The notes under the pieces were generated by a model. It saw only the letters and a list, made by a program, of their open reading frames with translations. It did no database searches and was not told the origin of the DNA. DNA of 64,000 nucleotides from Bradyrhizobium sp. CCGE-LA001. GTDB lineage: Bacteria; Pseudomonadota; Alphaproteobacteria; Rhizobiales; Xanthobacteraceae. Shown here in pieces: positions 16,698 through 26,714 of the stretch. The translations under genes were made by a program, and so were the position numbers. Within the stretch, counting starts at the first letter, position 1. Each line of letters starts with the position of its first letter. The stretch covers positions 4,085,501 through 4,149,500 of the forward strand of contig NZ_CP013949.1 of assembly GCF_000296215.2 (NCBI RefSeq), in the 5' to 3' direction.

Positions 16698-17774
16698 ATG
16701 GCAGGCGCGATGAAGCCCTGCGCAGTCAACGAGACCCCCGTGACCGGCTCGGCAGTATCAGGCTCTAAGCCGTTGAAAATAGGCGATATTGAAGTCGCCA
16801 CCCCGGTCTTCCTGGCACCGATGTCGGGGGTGACTGACTCGCCCGTCCGTCGGCTGGCTGCCGAGCTTGGGGCAGGTCTCGTCGTCTCCGAGATGACCGC
16901 CAGCGACGAGCTCGCCAACGGACATCGGATGTCGCGGTTGCGCTGCGAAGCCACCGGAGTCGGCCCGCACGTGGTCCAGCTCGCCGGCTGCGAGGCGCAT
17001 TGGATGGCCGAAGGAGCCAGGATCGCCGAGGCCGAAGGCGCCGACATCATCGATATCAACATGGGCTGCCCGGCGCGCCACGTCACCGGCGGCCAATCCG
17101 GCTCGGCCCTGATGCGCGATCTCGATCACGCCGTCAGCCTGATCGATGCGACCATCGCGGCGGTGAAGGTGCCGGTGACGCTGAAGATGCGGCTCGGCTG
17201 GGACGACCGCAGCCGCAATGCGCCGGAGTTGGCGCGTCGTGCCGAGGCTTCAGGCATCAAGCTCGTCACCGTGCATGGCCGCACCCGCTGCCAGTTCTAC
17301 AAGGGCGAGGCCGATTGGGACGCGATCCGCGCCGTGCGCGGGGCCATCTCAATTCCGCTCGTCGTCAATGGCGACATCACCAGCTATGACAAGGCGCTCG
17401 CGGCGCTGGAGGCCTCGGGCGCCGACGCCGTGATGATCGGCCGCGGCGCGCAGGGCCAGCCCTGGCTGCCCGGCCAGATCGGCCGCCGCCTGAAGGGCGG
17501 AGCGGCGGAAGCAACGCCCTCGCTCCAGGCGCAGCTGCACTATGTCCGCACGCTCTATGAGGGTGTCTGCGCGCTTTACGGCCTGCGCGTCGGGCTCAGA
17601 CATGCGCGCAAGCATCTGGGCTGGGGGCTCGACGTCGCAGCGGAAGCGAGCGGGGCGCCGGTCGAGACGCTGAAAGCCTGGCGTCAGAAGATCCTGACCT
17701 CCGAGGATCCGCGCCTCGTCCATCAATCGCTGCAAGACGCCTTCGACGATTTCGCATGGAGGGCTGCTGCATGA
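16698..17774 (+). CDS. dusB: tRNA-dihydrouridine synthase DusB (NifR3 family)
   Basis: FMN-dependent enzyme that reduces uridine to dihydrouridine in tRNA D-loops (358 residues from this start; ATG 16710 gives 354). Motifs: [22 protein letters not shown] (start of the TIM barrel), [10 protein letters not shown] with the catalytic Cys near residue 121, the KMRLGWDD lysine strand, [16 protein letters not shown], and the flavin-phosphate loops VNGDI and [12 protein letters not shown]. As nifR3 it heads the ntrBC operon in many Alphaproteobacteria, as here. Its stop overlaps the ntrB start as ATGA, so the two are translationally coupled. The predicted NtrC site in its promoter suggests autoregulation of the whole operon. 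Confidence 0.95.
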   Translation: MAGAMKPCAVNETPVTGSAVSGSKPLKIGDIEVATPVFLAPMSGVTDSPVRRLAAELGAGLVVSEMTASDELANGHRMSRLRCEATGVGPHVVQLAGCEAHWMAEGARIAEAEGADIIDINMGCPARHVTGGQSGSALMRDLDHAVSLIDATIAAVKVPVTLKMRLGWDDRSRNAPELARRAEASGIKLVTVHGRTRCQFYKGEADWDAIRAVRGAISIPLVVNGDITSYDKALAALEASGADAVMIGRGAQGQPWLPGQIGRRLKGGAAEATPSLQAQLHYVRTLYEGVCALYGLRVGLRHARKHLGWGLDVAAEASGAPVETLKAWRQKILTSEDPRLVHQSLQDAFDDFAWRAAA

Positions 17775-18940
17775 CTTCAGCCGCTGACCATCGCCAGCCC
17801 GCCGACAGCGACGCGATTCTGGATGCGCTTCCCAATCCCGTGCTGATGATCGGGCCGGACGGCAAGATCGTCGCCGCCAATATCGCGACCGAAGCCTTCT
17901 TCGAGATCTCGACGCAATTCCTGAAGCGGCAGTCGCTGAAGGAGCTGGTGCCGTTCGGCAGCCCGCTGCTGGCGCTGATCGACCAGGTGCGCTCGTCCAA
18001 CTCGCCGGTCAACGAGTACAAGGTCGATCTCGGCACCCCGCGCATGGGCGGGGACCGTCAGGTCGACCTGCATGTCGCCCCGCTGACGGAGCGGCCCGGC
18101 CATATCGTGGTGATGCTGCAGGAGCGGTCCATCGCCGACAAGATGGACCGCCAGCTCACCCATCGCAGCGCCGCGCGCTCGGTGATCGCGCTCGCCGCGA
18201 TGCTCGCGCATGAGATCAAGAACCCGCTCTCCGGCATCCGCGGCGCGGCGCAGCTGCTGGAGCAGCAGGCGTCGTCCGAAGACCGCATGCTGACGCGGCT
18301 GATCTGCGACGAGGCCGATCGCATCGTGACGCTGGTCGACCGCATGGAGGTGTTCGGCGACGAACGCCCCGTCGTGCGCGGGCCCGTCAACATCCACTCG
18401 GTGCTCGATCACGTGAAGCGGCTGGCGCAGTCGGGCTTTGCCCGCAACATCCGCTTCATAGAGGATTACGATCCCTCGCTGCCGCCGGTGCTGGCGAACC
18501 AGGACCAGCTGATCCAGGTGTTCCTCAATCTCGTGAAGAACGCCGCCGAAGCCCTGATCGACGTTCCCGACGCCGAGATCCAGCTCACCACCGCGTTCCG
18601 CCCCGGCGTGCGCCTGTCAGTACCCGGTCAAAAATCCCGGGTATCCCTGCCGCTCGAGTTCTGCGTGAAAGACAACGGACCAGGCGTGCCGGACGACCTT
18701 CTGCCCAACCTGTTCGATCCCTTCGTGACCACCAAGCAGACCGGCTCCGGCCTGGGCCTTGCGCTGGTCGCCAAGATCGTCGGCGATCACGGGGGCATCA
18801 TCGAATGCGAATCTCAGCCGCGGAAGACCACCTTCCGCGTGCTGATGCCGATGTATTCCACATCGGTGAAACATGCCGATCAAAGCAGCCGCGCCGACTC
18901 TGCCGGGAAGCCGTCGCCTGCGTCACAGGGGGCAAAATGA
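17771..18940 (+). CDS. ntrB: Nitrogen regulation sensor kinase NtrB
   Basis: Cytoplasmic histidine kinase/phosphatase for NtrC, controlled by PII proteins (389 residues). An N-terminal PAS domain (about 15-125) is followed by the dimerisation helix with [19 protein letters not shown], whose phospho-accepting His is residue 147. The ATPase has its N box [13 protein letters not shown], the G1 box CVKDNGPGV and the G2 box [10 protein letters not shown]. No membrane helix is present, as expected for NtrB. The ATG lies in the dusB stop codon (ATGA). A GTG or ATG at 17756 would be inside dusB and is less likely. NtrC follows 9 bases later. Confidence 0.95.
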   Translation: MTSAADHRQPADSDAILDALPNPVLMIGPDGKIVAANIATEAFFEISTQFLKRQSLKELVPFGSPLLALIDQVRSSNSPVNEYKVDLGTPRMGGDRQVDLHVAPLTERPGHIVVMLQERSIADKMDRQLTHRSAARSVIALAAMLAHEIKNPLSGIRGAAQLLEQQASSEDRMLTRLICDEADRIVTLVDRMEVFGDERPVVRGPVNIHSVLDHVKRLAQSGFARNIRFIEDYDPSLPPVLANQDQLIQVFLNLVKNAAEALIDVPDAEIQLTTAFRPGVRLSVPGQKSRVSLPLEFCVKDNGPGVPDDLLPNLFDPFVTTKQTGSGLGLALVAKIVGDHGGIIECESQPRKTTFRVLMPMYSTSVKHADQSSRADSAGKPSPASQGAK

Positions 18941-18949
18941 GGATTAGCG

Positions 18950-20392
<1,443 letters not shown>

Positions 20393-20410
20393 TTTCTCGC
20401 AACAAGCGCC

Positions 20411-20458
20411 AAGCGCGTTTGCGCGGACGCGACAAACGCTAAAGCGCGTTTGCGCGGA
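20411..20458. repeat. 17-base direct repeat after ntrC
   Basis: The 17-mer AAGCGCGTTTGCGCGGA occurs twice exactly (20411-20427 and 20442-20458), 31 bases apart start to start. Between the copies, AAACGC (inside ACAAACGCT) can pair with GCGTTT of the second copy, so it may also be part of the ntrC terminator. Confidence 0.6.
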
Positions 20459-20461
20459 GGT

Positions 20462-20550
20462 GGCTCAGCTCCCCCTACCAAGGCAGAGCTGAGCCTGTCC
20501 GGATCGCGCTGGCCGTTGTGGCTGACGCGGTGAGCAGAAGTCCGGACAGG
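20462..20550 (+). ncRNA. Two adjacent perfect dyads between ntrC and ntrY; possible structured RNA or terminator
   Basis: GGCTCAGCT (20462-20470) pairs perfectly with AGCTGAGCC (20487-20495). CCTGTCCGGA (20494-20503) pairs perfectly with TCCGGACAGG (20541-20550). The two stems share two bases at their junction, so they compete or stack. There is no T-tract. This may be the 3' end of the dusB-ntrBC transcript, an attenuator for ntrYX, or a small RNA; the sequence cannot decide. The rest of 20393-20934 contains a 17-base direct repeat and a probable small minus-strand gene. Confidence 0.4.
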
Positions 20551-20612
20551 ACCGAAATGTTCCGCGCGCACCTTCAAAATCGTTCATTCGGCCGCAACGT
20601 GCGGCATCACGT

Positions 20613-20759
20613 CTATCTGACCAGTCCGCCCGATGCCGGCGTCACGCTGGCGACATTCACCAGCGGCGGCTGAACGCCGAGGCCGTTGACCAGGAGGTCG
20701 GCGGCCACGATCAGCAGCAGAACGGCTGAAACCATCGTTGCGAGACAAATCCTATCCAT
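20613..20759 (-). CDS. Possible 48-residue membrane peptide between ntrC and ntrY
   Basis: Short open frame on the strand opposite to the ntr genes. It encodes 48 residues starting MDRICLATMVSAVLLLIVAA and ending PASGGLVR, with one predicted transmembrane helix (about residues 8-24) and a short polar tail. Codon third positions are almost all G or C after the first eight codons, like the surrounding real genes. An alternative ATG is at codon 9. The upstream sequence has no strong Shine-Dalgarno. I do not recognise a family. It does not overlap any other gene. Confidence 0.45.
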   Translation of the reverse strand: MDRICLATMVSAVLLLIVAADLLVNGLGVQPPLVNVASVTPASGGLVR

Positions 20760-20934
20760 GCCGGGTCAAGCCGGGATGACGGGAATCCGTTCCCGTCCGA
20801 CCGGCCGTGCCTGTGGATTGCGCGCCCCGCCGCGGGACAGACGCCGCGGAATTGTCGCAATTCGGCAACAATGTGGTACGAATACATCAGTATCCGCGCG
20901 TTCGCGGACCCGTTTTCAGCACCCCATTGCCGGA

Positions 20935-23313
20935 ATGACCAGCGCAGATACCTCGGCCGCATCCTTTGACACGGCCCCAGCCGACGAACCCAGGCGCTGG
21001 TCGCTGAGGCGCTGGCTGGCGCCCGTTGCCGTGGCCTTGGCACTGGGGTCGGCTTTCGTGACCTTCCTGGTCCTGACCGGCCTCACCAAGATCGAGCCGA
21101 CGCCGGAGGTGGTGCGCTCGTTCTATCTAATCAACGCCGCGACCATCCTGCTCCTGGTCGGGATCATTGTCCGGGAGCTCTGGCAGCTGATCCTGGCGCG
21201 GCGCCGGGGCAGGGCGGCGGCCCGGCTCCATGTCCAGATCGTCAGCCTGTTCTCGATCGTGGCGGTGCTGCCGGCCGTGCTGGTGTCGGTCGTCGCCAAC
21301 GTCACCATCGAGCGCGGCCTCGACCGGCTGTTCTCCGGGCCGACCAGGGAGGTGATCCAGAACTCGCTGACGATCGCGCGGGCCTATATGCAGGACCATG
21401 CGCAGTTGATCCGCGGCGACATTCTCGGCATGGCCAACGACATCGCGCACGCCCGGCCGCTCTACGACCAGGACCGCCGCTCGTTCCGGGAGATGCTGAC
21501 CGCCAGTGCCGGCTCGCGCAATCTGCCCGGCGCGATGATCATCGACAAGAACACCAACATCCTGGAGTCCGCCGACACCGGCATGCGGCTCGCTTATTCG
21601 CCGCCGGCGCCGGACTTTCTCAGCAACGTCAACGAGAACGAGCCCGAGATCGCGGTGCTGCCGGACGCAAGCTTCGTCGCCGCGGTGATCCGGCTGCGCG
21701 CCTTCAACGACACGTTCCTTTATGTCGCGCGGCCGCTTGATCCGAACGTCGTCAACCAGCTCAAGCAGACCGAGGTCAGCGTCGCCGAATACGCCCAGAT
21801 CGAGTCGCGCCGGCTCGGCATCCAGGTCGCGTTCGCGCTGATGTTCGCAGTCATCGCGCTGACCATCCTGATGGCCTCGGTGTTGATCGGCCTCAACTTC
21901 GCCAACTCGCTGGTCTCGCCGATCCGGCGGCTGATGAACGCGGCCCACACGGTCTCGACCGGCGACCTGCACGTCCAGGTGCCCGTGTATCAGTCGGAAG
22001 GCGACCTCGCCCAACTCGGCGAGACCTTCAACAAGATGACGCAGGAATTGCGCAGCCAGCGCGACGAGCTCGTCAACGCCAGCGATCTCATCGACAGCCG
22101 CCGCCGCTTCATCGAGGCCGTGCTGTCCTCGGCGAGTGCCGGCATCATCGGCGTCGACGCGTCGGGCAGCGTCGGCATCCTCAACCGCTCCGCCGAGAAG
22201 CTGATCGGACACTCCGAAGCGGAGACGCTCGGCCACCCGCTCTCCGACGTCTTGCCCGAGCTCGACGAGATGATGAAGACCGCGCGGGAAGGGACGCAGC
22301 GGCTGGTGCAGGGCCAGATCACGATCACCCGCGACGGGCAGGAGCGCAATCTGTCCGTCCGCGTCAGCGCCGAGAAGAACCAGCCGCACGACAGCTACAT
22401 CATCACGCTCGACGACATCACCGAGCTCGTCTCGGCGCAGCGCACCTCGGCCTGGGGCGACGTGGCACGGCGCATCGCCCACGAGATCAAGAATCCGCTG
22501 ACGCCGATCCAGCTCTCGGCCGAGCGCATCCGCCGCAAGTTCGGCAAGACCATCACCGAGGACAAGGACAAGCAGATCTTCGACCAGTGCACCGACACCA
22601 TCGTGCGCCAGGTCGACGACATCAGGCGCATGGTCGACGAATTCTCGCGTTTCGCGCGGATGCCGAAGCCGGTGATGGAGGGCGAGGACGTCGCCGACAC
22701 GGTGCGGCAGGCGGTATTCCTGATGAAGGTCGCCCACCCCGAGATCGACATCGAGGCGGAGTTCAAGCAGGACCCGCTGCGGGCGCAGTTCGACCGGCGG
22801 CTGATCTCTCAGGCCGTCACCAACATCGTCAAGAACGCCACCGAGGCGATCGAGCAGGTTCCGCCCGAAGAACTTGGCAAGGGCCGGATCGATGTGGTGG
22901 TGTCGCGCGAGGACGATGACGTGCTGATCGACGTCATCGACAACGGCATCGGCCTGCCCAAGGTCGCACGCTCGCGTCTCCTCGAGCCCTACGTCACGAC
23001 GCGCGCCAAGGGGACCGGCCTCGGGCTCGCCATCGTCGGCCGCGTGCTGGAAGACCATGGCGGACGCATCGAGCTGAAGGACGCCGCCGACTTCCGCGAA
23101 GGCCAGCGCGGCGCCTGGATGCGGATGCGCTTTGCGATCTCCGGGCAACCCGCAAAATCCGACGGAGCGGTGCCGGTGGCCCACGACGCGGCCAGGCCGG
23201 GCCTCAAGGAATCCGGTCAGGATCTGGCAACAAAAGAGCCGGCCGCCGAAACCAAAGAGCCGGCTGAAAAGACCAATGATTTAACGAAAATCGAAGCCTC
23301 AACAGGCAGCTGA
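20935..23313 (+). CDS. ntrY: Membrane sensor kinase NtrY
   Basis: Membrane-bound histidine kinase paired with NtrX (792 residues). The open frame reaches back to 20686, but that part is repeat-like sequence; ATG 20935 begins MTSADTSAASF shortly before the first helix. Membrane helices lie at about 22-45, 57-79, 100-123 and, after an extracytoplasmic segment, about 296-318. A HAMP domain (SLVSPIRRLMNAAHTVSTGDL), a PAS domain (about 390-495) and the kinase core follow. The phospho-accepting His is residue 516 in [20 protein letters not shown]; ATPase boxes are IVKNATEAI, VIDNGIGLP and GTGLGLAIV. In rhizobia NtrYX controls nitrate use and also responds to redox state in some species. Confidence 0.94.
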   Translation: MTSADTSAASFDTAPADEPRRWSLRRWLAPVAVALALGSAFVTFLVLTGLTKIEPTPEVVRSFYLINAATILLLVGIIVRELWQLILARRRGRAAARLHVQIVSLFSIVAVLPAVLVSVVANVTIERGLDRLFSGPTREVIQNSLTIARAYMQDHAQLIRGDILGMANDIAHARPLYDQDRRSFREMLTASAGSRNLPGAMIIDKNTNILESADTGMRLAYSPPAPDFLSNVNENEPEIAVLPDASFVAAVIRLRAFNDTFLYVARPLDPNVVNQLKQTEVSVAEYAQIESRRLGIQVAFALMFAVIALTILMASVLIGLNFANSLVSPIRRLMNAAHTVSTGDLHVQVPVYQSEGDLAQLGETFNKMTQELRSQRDELVNASDLIDSRRRFIEAVLSSASAGIIGVDASGSVGILNRSAEKLIGHSEAETLGHPLSDVLPELDEMMKTAREGTQRLVQGQITITRDGQERNLSVRVSAEKNQPHDSYIITLDDITELVSAQRTSAWGDVARRIAHEIKNPLTPIQLSAERIRRKFGKTITEDKDKQIFDQCTDTIVRQVDDIRRMVDEFSRFARMPKPVMEGEDVADTVRQAVFLMKVAHPEIDIEAEFKQDPLRAQFDRRLISQAVTNIVKNATEAIEQVPPEELGKGRIDVVVSREDDDVLIDVIDNGIGLPKVARSRLLEPYVTTRAKGTGLGLAIVGRVLEDHGGRIELKDAADFREGQRGAWMRMRFAISGQPAKSDGAVPVAHDAARPGLKESGQDLATKEPAAETKEPAEKTNDLTKIEASTGS

Positions 23314-23330
23314 CAAGGCGGGCGCAACCG

Positions 23331-24701
23331 ATGGCAAGTGAAATTTTGATTGTCGATGATGAGGCCGATATTCGGGATCTCGTTGCGGGCATTCTCGAAG
23401 ACGAGGGGTTCGTCACAAGGACCGCACGCGACAGCGATTCGGCACTCGCCGAGATCGCCAACCGCAGGCCGCATCTGGTGTTCCTCGACATCTGGCTCCA
23501 GGGCTCCAAGCTCGATGGCTTGCAGCTGCTGGAACAGGTCAAGAAGGACAATGCGGATCTGCCGGTCGTGATGATCTCCGGCCACGGCAACATCGAGACC
23601 GCGGTCGCCGCGATCAAGCGCGGCGCCTACGACTTCATCGAGAAGCCGTTCAAGGCCGACCGGCTGATCCTGGTCGCGACGAGAGCGCTGGAGAACTCGC
23701 GCCTCAAGCGCGAGGTCAAGGAGCTGAAGCAGCTCGCGCCGAGCGCCAGCCAGCTCGTCGGCCGTTCGCCCAGCATGAACCAGCTGCGCCAGACCATCGA
23801 GCGCGCAGCCAAGGCCAACAGCCGCATCCTGATCGTCGGCCCCGCCGGCGCCGGCAAGGAGCTGACCGCGCGCACGCTGCATACGGCCTCGGGCCGCGCC
23901 GACGGCCCCTTCGTCGTCATCAACGCCGCTGCGATCACGCCGGAGCGGATGGAGCACGAGCTGTTCGGCGTCGAGCAGTCCAACGGCGAACAGCCGCGCA
24001 AGCCGGGCGCACTTGAGGAAGCCCATGGCGGCACGCTGTTCATCGACGAGATCGCTGACATGCCGCGCGAAACCCAGAACAAGATCCTGCGCGTGCTGGT
24101 CGAGCAGTCGTTCCAGCGCGTCGGCGGCACCTCCAAGGTGCAGGTCGACGTCCGCATCATCTCCTCCACCGCGCGCAACCTCGAAGAGGAGATCGCCGCC
24201 GGCCATTTCCGCGAGGATCTCTATCATCGCCTTTCAGTGGTGCCGATCCGCGTGCCCGCGCTCTCCGAGCGGCGCGAGGACATTCCGGAACTGATCGACT
24301 ACTTCATGGAGCAGATCTCGGCCGGCAGCGGCCTGCCGAAGCGCCAGATCGGACAGGACGCGATGGCGGTGCTGCAATCGCATGTCTGGCCGGGCAATGT
24401 GCGCCAGCTCCGAAACAACGTTGAAAGAGTCATGATTCTGGCTGCAGGCGGGCCTGAGGTCATCATCACCGCCGACATGTTGCCGCAGGACGTCGGATCC
24501 ATGGTGCCGGCAATGCCGACCAGCAACAATGGCGAGCACATCATGGGCCTGCCGCTGCGCGAAGCGCGCGAAGTGTTCGAGCGCGACTATTTGATTGCAC
24601 AAATCAGCCGGTTCTCAGGAAATATTTCTCGCACGGCCGAGTTTGTTGGCATGGAACGTTCGGCGCTGCACCGGAAGCTGAAAGCGCTCGGTGTCGGCTG
24701 A
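23331..24701 (+). CDS. ntrX: Response regulator NtrX, lacking the GAFTGA loop
   Basis: NtrC-like regulator (456 residues) encoded 17 bases after ntrY. The receiver domain (about 1-120) has LVFLDIWLQG with the phospho-Asp near residue 53. The AAA+ domain has Walker A GPAGAGKE and Walker B GTLFIDEIAD. The sigma-54 contact loop GAFTGA is missing: the matching region reads FGVEQSNGEQPRKPGALEEA. A C-terminal Fis-type helix-turn-helix is present (GNISRTAEFVGMERSALHRKLKAL). Loss of GAFTGA is known for alphaproteobacterial NtrX, which is therefore thought to act with the housekeeping sigma factor instead of sigma-54. Confidence 0.95.
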   Translation: MASEILIVDDEADIRDLVAGILEDEGFVTRTARDSDSALAEIANRRPHLVFLDIWLQGSKLDGLQLLEQVKKDNADLPVVMISGHGNIETAVAAIKRGAYDFIEKPFKADRLILVATRALENSRLKREVKELKQLAPSASQLVGRSPSMNQLRQTIERAAKANSRILIVGPAGAGKELTARTLHTASGRADGPFVVINAAAITPERMEHELFGVEQSNGEQPRKPGALEEAHGGTLFIDEIADMPRETQNKILRVLVEQSFQRVGGTSKVQVDVRIISSTARNLEEEIAAGHFREDLYHRLSVVPIRVPALSERREDIPELIDYFMEQISAGSGLPKRQIGQDAMAVLQSHVWPGNVRQLRNNVERVMILAAGGPEVIITADMLPQDVGSMVPAMPTSNNGEHIMGLPLREAREVFERDYLIAQISRFSGNISRTAEFVGMERSALHRKLKALGVG

Positions 24702-24899
24702 CGCAATTCCGAGCGGGTTGGATACCGGCCCGCATACAGCGAACGCATGGCGACGAGACGCCGGCGCCGCGACATTCCGGGCCAGACCACCGAGATAAGT
24801 GAGGGAAATCATCGATTTCCGTAGTCTTTCGGGGCAATACGGCGTGGGCTGCCGCGTGAAGCGGCTTGCCTAATAAGCTCACCTGTCCTCTAATCATTC

Positions 24900-25013
24900 T
24901 GCTGTTCCTTCCGAGGGGGATCTCATGAGGAACAGCAACCGGGAATGGCCCCACACAACCAAAACAGGGGGCGCAACCGGTGCAATAACAAGAAACTCAA
25001 AGCGAGAAAAAAA
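24900..25013 (+). promoter_or_regulatory. hfq leader: perfect hairpin, leader ORF start and A-rich tract
   Basis: TGCTGTTCCT (24900-24909) and AGGAACAGCA (24928-24936 plus the preceding bases) form a perfect 10-bp dyad with an 18-base loop containing GAGGGGGA. Directly after that SD-like run is an ATG (24925) opening a 53-codon frame that overlaps the hfq start in another frame. Just before the hfq ATG, the RNA is A-rich with ARN-type triplets (AATAACAAGAAA then AAAGCGAGAAAAAAA), the kind of sequence bound by the distal face of Hfq. This would fit translational autocontrol. The part 24702-24899 shows nothing else recognisable. Confidence 0.4.
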
Positions 25014-25262
25014 ATGGCGGCAGACCGCGCACAAAACCTACAGGACACCTTCCTTAATCACGTTCGCAAAACCAAGACGCCACTGACGATCTTTCTGGTC
25101 AACGGAGTGAAGCTCCAGGGCATCGTGACCTGGTTCGACAATTTCTGTTTGCTGCTTCGACGCGACGGTCATTCGCAGCTCGTCTACAAGCATGCGATAT
25201 CGACCATCATGCCGGGCGCACCGATCCAGTTGTTCGAAGGCGGCGAGGATCAGCCGGCTTGA
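25014..25262 (+). CDS. hfq: RNA chaperone Hfq
   Basis: Hexameric Sm-like RNA chaperone that pairs small RNAs with mRNAs (82 residues). Sm1 and Sm2 motifs are complete: [36 protein letters not shown] and the YKHAISTI strand with the conserved YKHA. In rhizobia Hfq also promotes NifA production and nitrogen-related regulation, matching its position behind ntrBC and ntrYX. The frame is open from 24945, but the family-typical start [11 protein letters not shown] is at 25014, with GCGAG and an A-rich stretch upstream. HflX follows 11 bases later, the standard hfq-hflX pair. Confidence 0.97.
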   Translation: MAADRAQNLQDTFLNHVRKTKTPLTIFLVNGVKLQGIVTWFDNFCLLLRRDGHSQLVYKHAISTIMPGAPIQLFEGGEDQPA

Positions 25263-25273
25263 GAGTGATCTGA

Positions 25274-26659
25274 TTGGAACCCCGGAATTTCGACGGGGAT
25301 GCCGACCGTCCGCGGTCGGCAGGGGCTAAGCAGACGGGGCGGGTGCTGGTCATCGGCCCCTACTTGCGAGTGCGCGCGGGAAGTTCCGATGCGCAATCGG
25401 AAAGTTACGTCTTGCGCGACGCCGAGGCCCGGCTCGATGAAGCCGCAGGTCTCGCGCGCGCGATCGATCTCGTCGTTGCGGACGCGATCATCGCACCAAT
25501 CAGCCAGATCCGACCCGCCACCTACATCGGCAAGGGCAAGGTCGAGGAGATCGCCGGGCTCATCAAGAGCCTCGAGGTCGAGCTCGTCGTGATGGATTGC
25601 GCGCTGGCGCCGATCCAGCAGCGCAATCTCGAGAAGGAATTGCATGCCAAGGTGCTCGATCGCACTGGGCTCATTCTGGAAATCTTCGGCCGTCGCGCCA
25701 AGACCAGGGAAGGCTCGCTCCAGGTCGAGCTCGCTCATCTCAACTACCAGCGCTCGCGCCTGGTGCGTTCATGGACCCATCTCGAACGCCAGCGCGGCGG
25801 CTTCGGTTTCATGGGTGGTCCCGGCGAGACGCAGATCGAGGCCGACCGTCGCCTGATCCAGGAGCGCATCTCCAAGCTCGAGAGCGAGCTGAAGAAAGTG
25901 CAGGCGACGCGGCGGTTGCATCGCGCCGGGCGCCAGCGCGTGCCGTATCGCGTCGTCGCACTCGTCGGCTACACCAATGCCGGCAAGTCGACCCTGTTCA
26001 ACCGCCTGACCCGCGCCGACGTGCAGGCCGCCGACATGCTGTTCGCCACCCTCGACCCGACGCTGCGCGCGCTCACTCTACCTCATGGCGGCAAGGCGAT
26101 GCTGTCGGACACCGTCGGCTTCATCTCTAACCTGCCGACGCAGCTCGTCGCCGCCTTCCGCGCCACGCTGGAGGAGGTGCTGGAGGCCGACGTCATCCTG
26201 CATGTGCGCGACATCTCCCATGAGGATGCCGAGGCGCAGCAAAGCGACGTCGACGCCGTGCTGCGCCAGCTCGGCATCAACCCCGATGATTCCGGCCGCA
26301 TCATCGAGGTCTGGAACAAGATCGACCGTTATGATGCCGAACAGCGCGAAGAGCTCTTGAACATCGCCGCGCGCCGGCCGGAAGATCACCCGGCGATGCT
26401 GGTCTCGGCAGCGACGGGCGAGGGGATCGACGCACTGCTCGCCGCGATCGAGGAGCGGTTAGCAGCCAAGCGCACCACGCTCGATCTCTCCATCGACGCC
26501 GCCGACGGCGCCGGCATCTCCTGGCTGCACCGCAATGCCGAGGTGCTGGCGAAAGAGCTGCACGACGGCCGCTTCGACATGACCGTGCGGGTAGACGAGA
26601 CCAAGCGGGATATCGTGGTGTCGAGGTTTGATGCGGTGCCGCACCTGTCGGCCACATAA
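25274..26659 (+). CDS. hflX: Ribosome-associated GTPase HflX
   Basis: TRAFAC-class GTPase that binds the 50S subunit and splits stalled ribosomes under stress (461 residues). An N-terminal HflX domain (about 20-190, including PATYIGKGKVEEI and the Gly-rich GGFGFMGGPGETQ) precedes the G domain: G1 GYTNAGKST (about 236-244), G2/G3 with TLDPT and SDTVGFI, and G4 NKIDR. A helical C-terminal tail closes the protein. The start appears to be TTG at 25274; no ATG exists between the hfq stop and the first conserved block. It is convergent with mazG across a strong hairpin. Confidence 0.94.
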   Translation: MEPRNFDGDADRPRSAGAKQTGRVLVIGPYLRVRAGSSDAQSESYVLRDAEARLDEAAGLARAIDLVVADAIIAPISQIRPATYIGKGKVEEIAGLIKSLEVELVVMDCALAPIQQRNLEKELHAKVLDRTGLILEIFGRRAKTREGSLQVELAHLNYQRSRLVRSWTHLERQRGGFGFMGGPGETQIEADRRLIQERISKLESELKKVQATRRLHRAGRQRVPYRVVALVGYTNAGKSTLFNRLTRADVQAADMLFATLDPTLRALTLPHGGKAMLSDTVGFISNLPTQLVAAFRATLEEVLEADVILHVRDISHEDAEAQQSDVDAVLRQLGINPDDSGRIIEVWNKIDRYDAEQREELLNIAARRPEDHPAMLVSAATGEGIDALLAAIEERLAAKRTTLDLSIDAADGAGISWLHRNAEVLAKELHDGRFDMTVRVDETKRDIVVSRFDAVPHLSAT

Positions 26660-26670
26660 CGGCTGTCGTC

Positions 26671-26702
26671 CTGGCCCCGCGCGCAATTGCGCGCTAGGCC
26701 AG
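26671..26702. terminator. Bidirectional hairpin between hflX and mazG
   Basis: CTGGCC at 26671 pairs with GGCCAG ending at 26702; inside lies the perfect palindrome GCGCGCAATTGCGCGC. The whole forms one long GC-rich hairpin between two convergent genes, suited to terminate both. I recall similar hairpins repeated in other Bradyrhizobium intergenic gaps, so it may belong to a repeat family. Confidence 0.65.
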
Positions 26703-26714
26703 CACGGCACTTAG

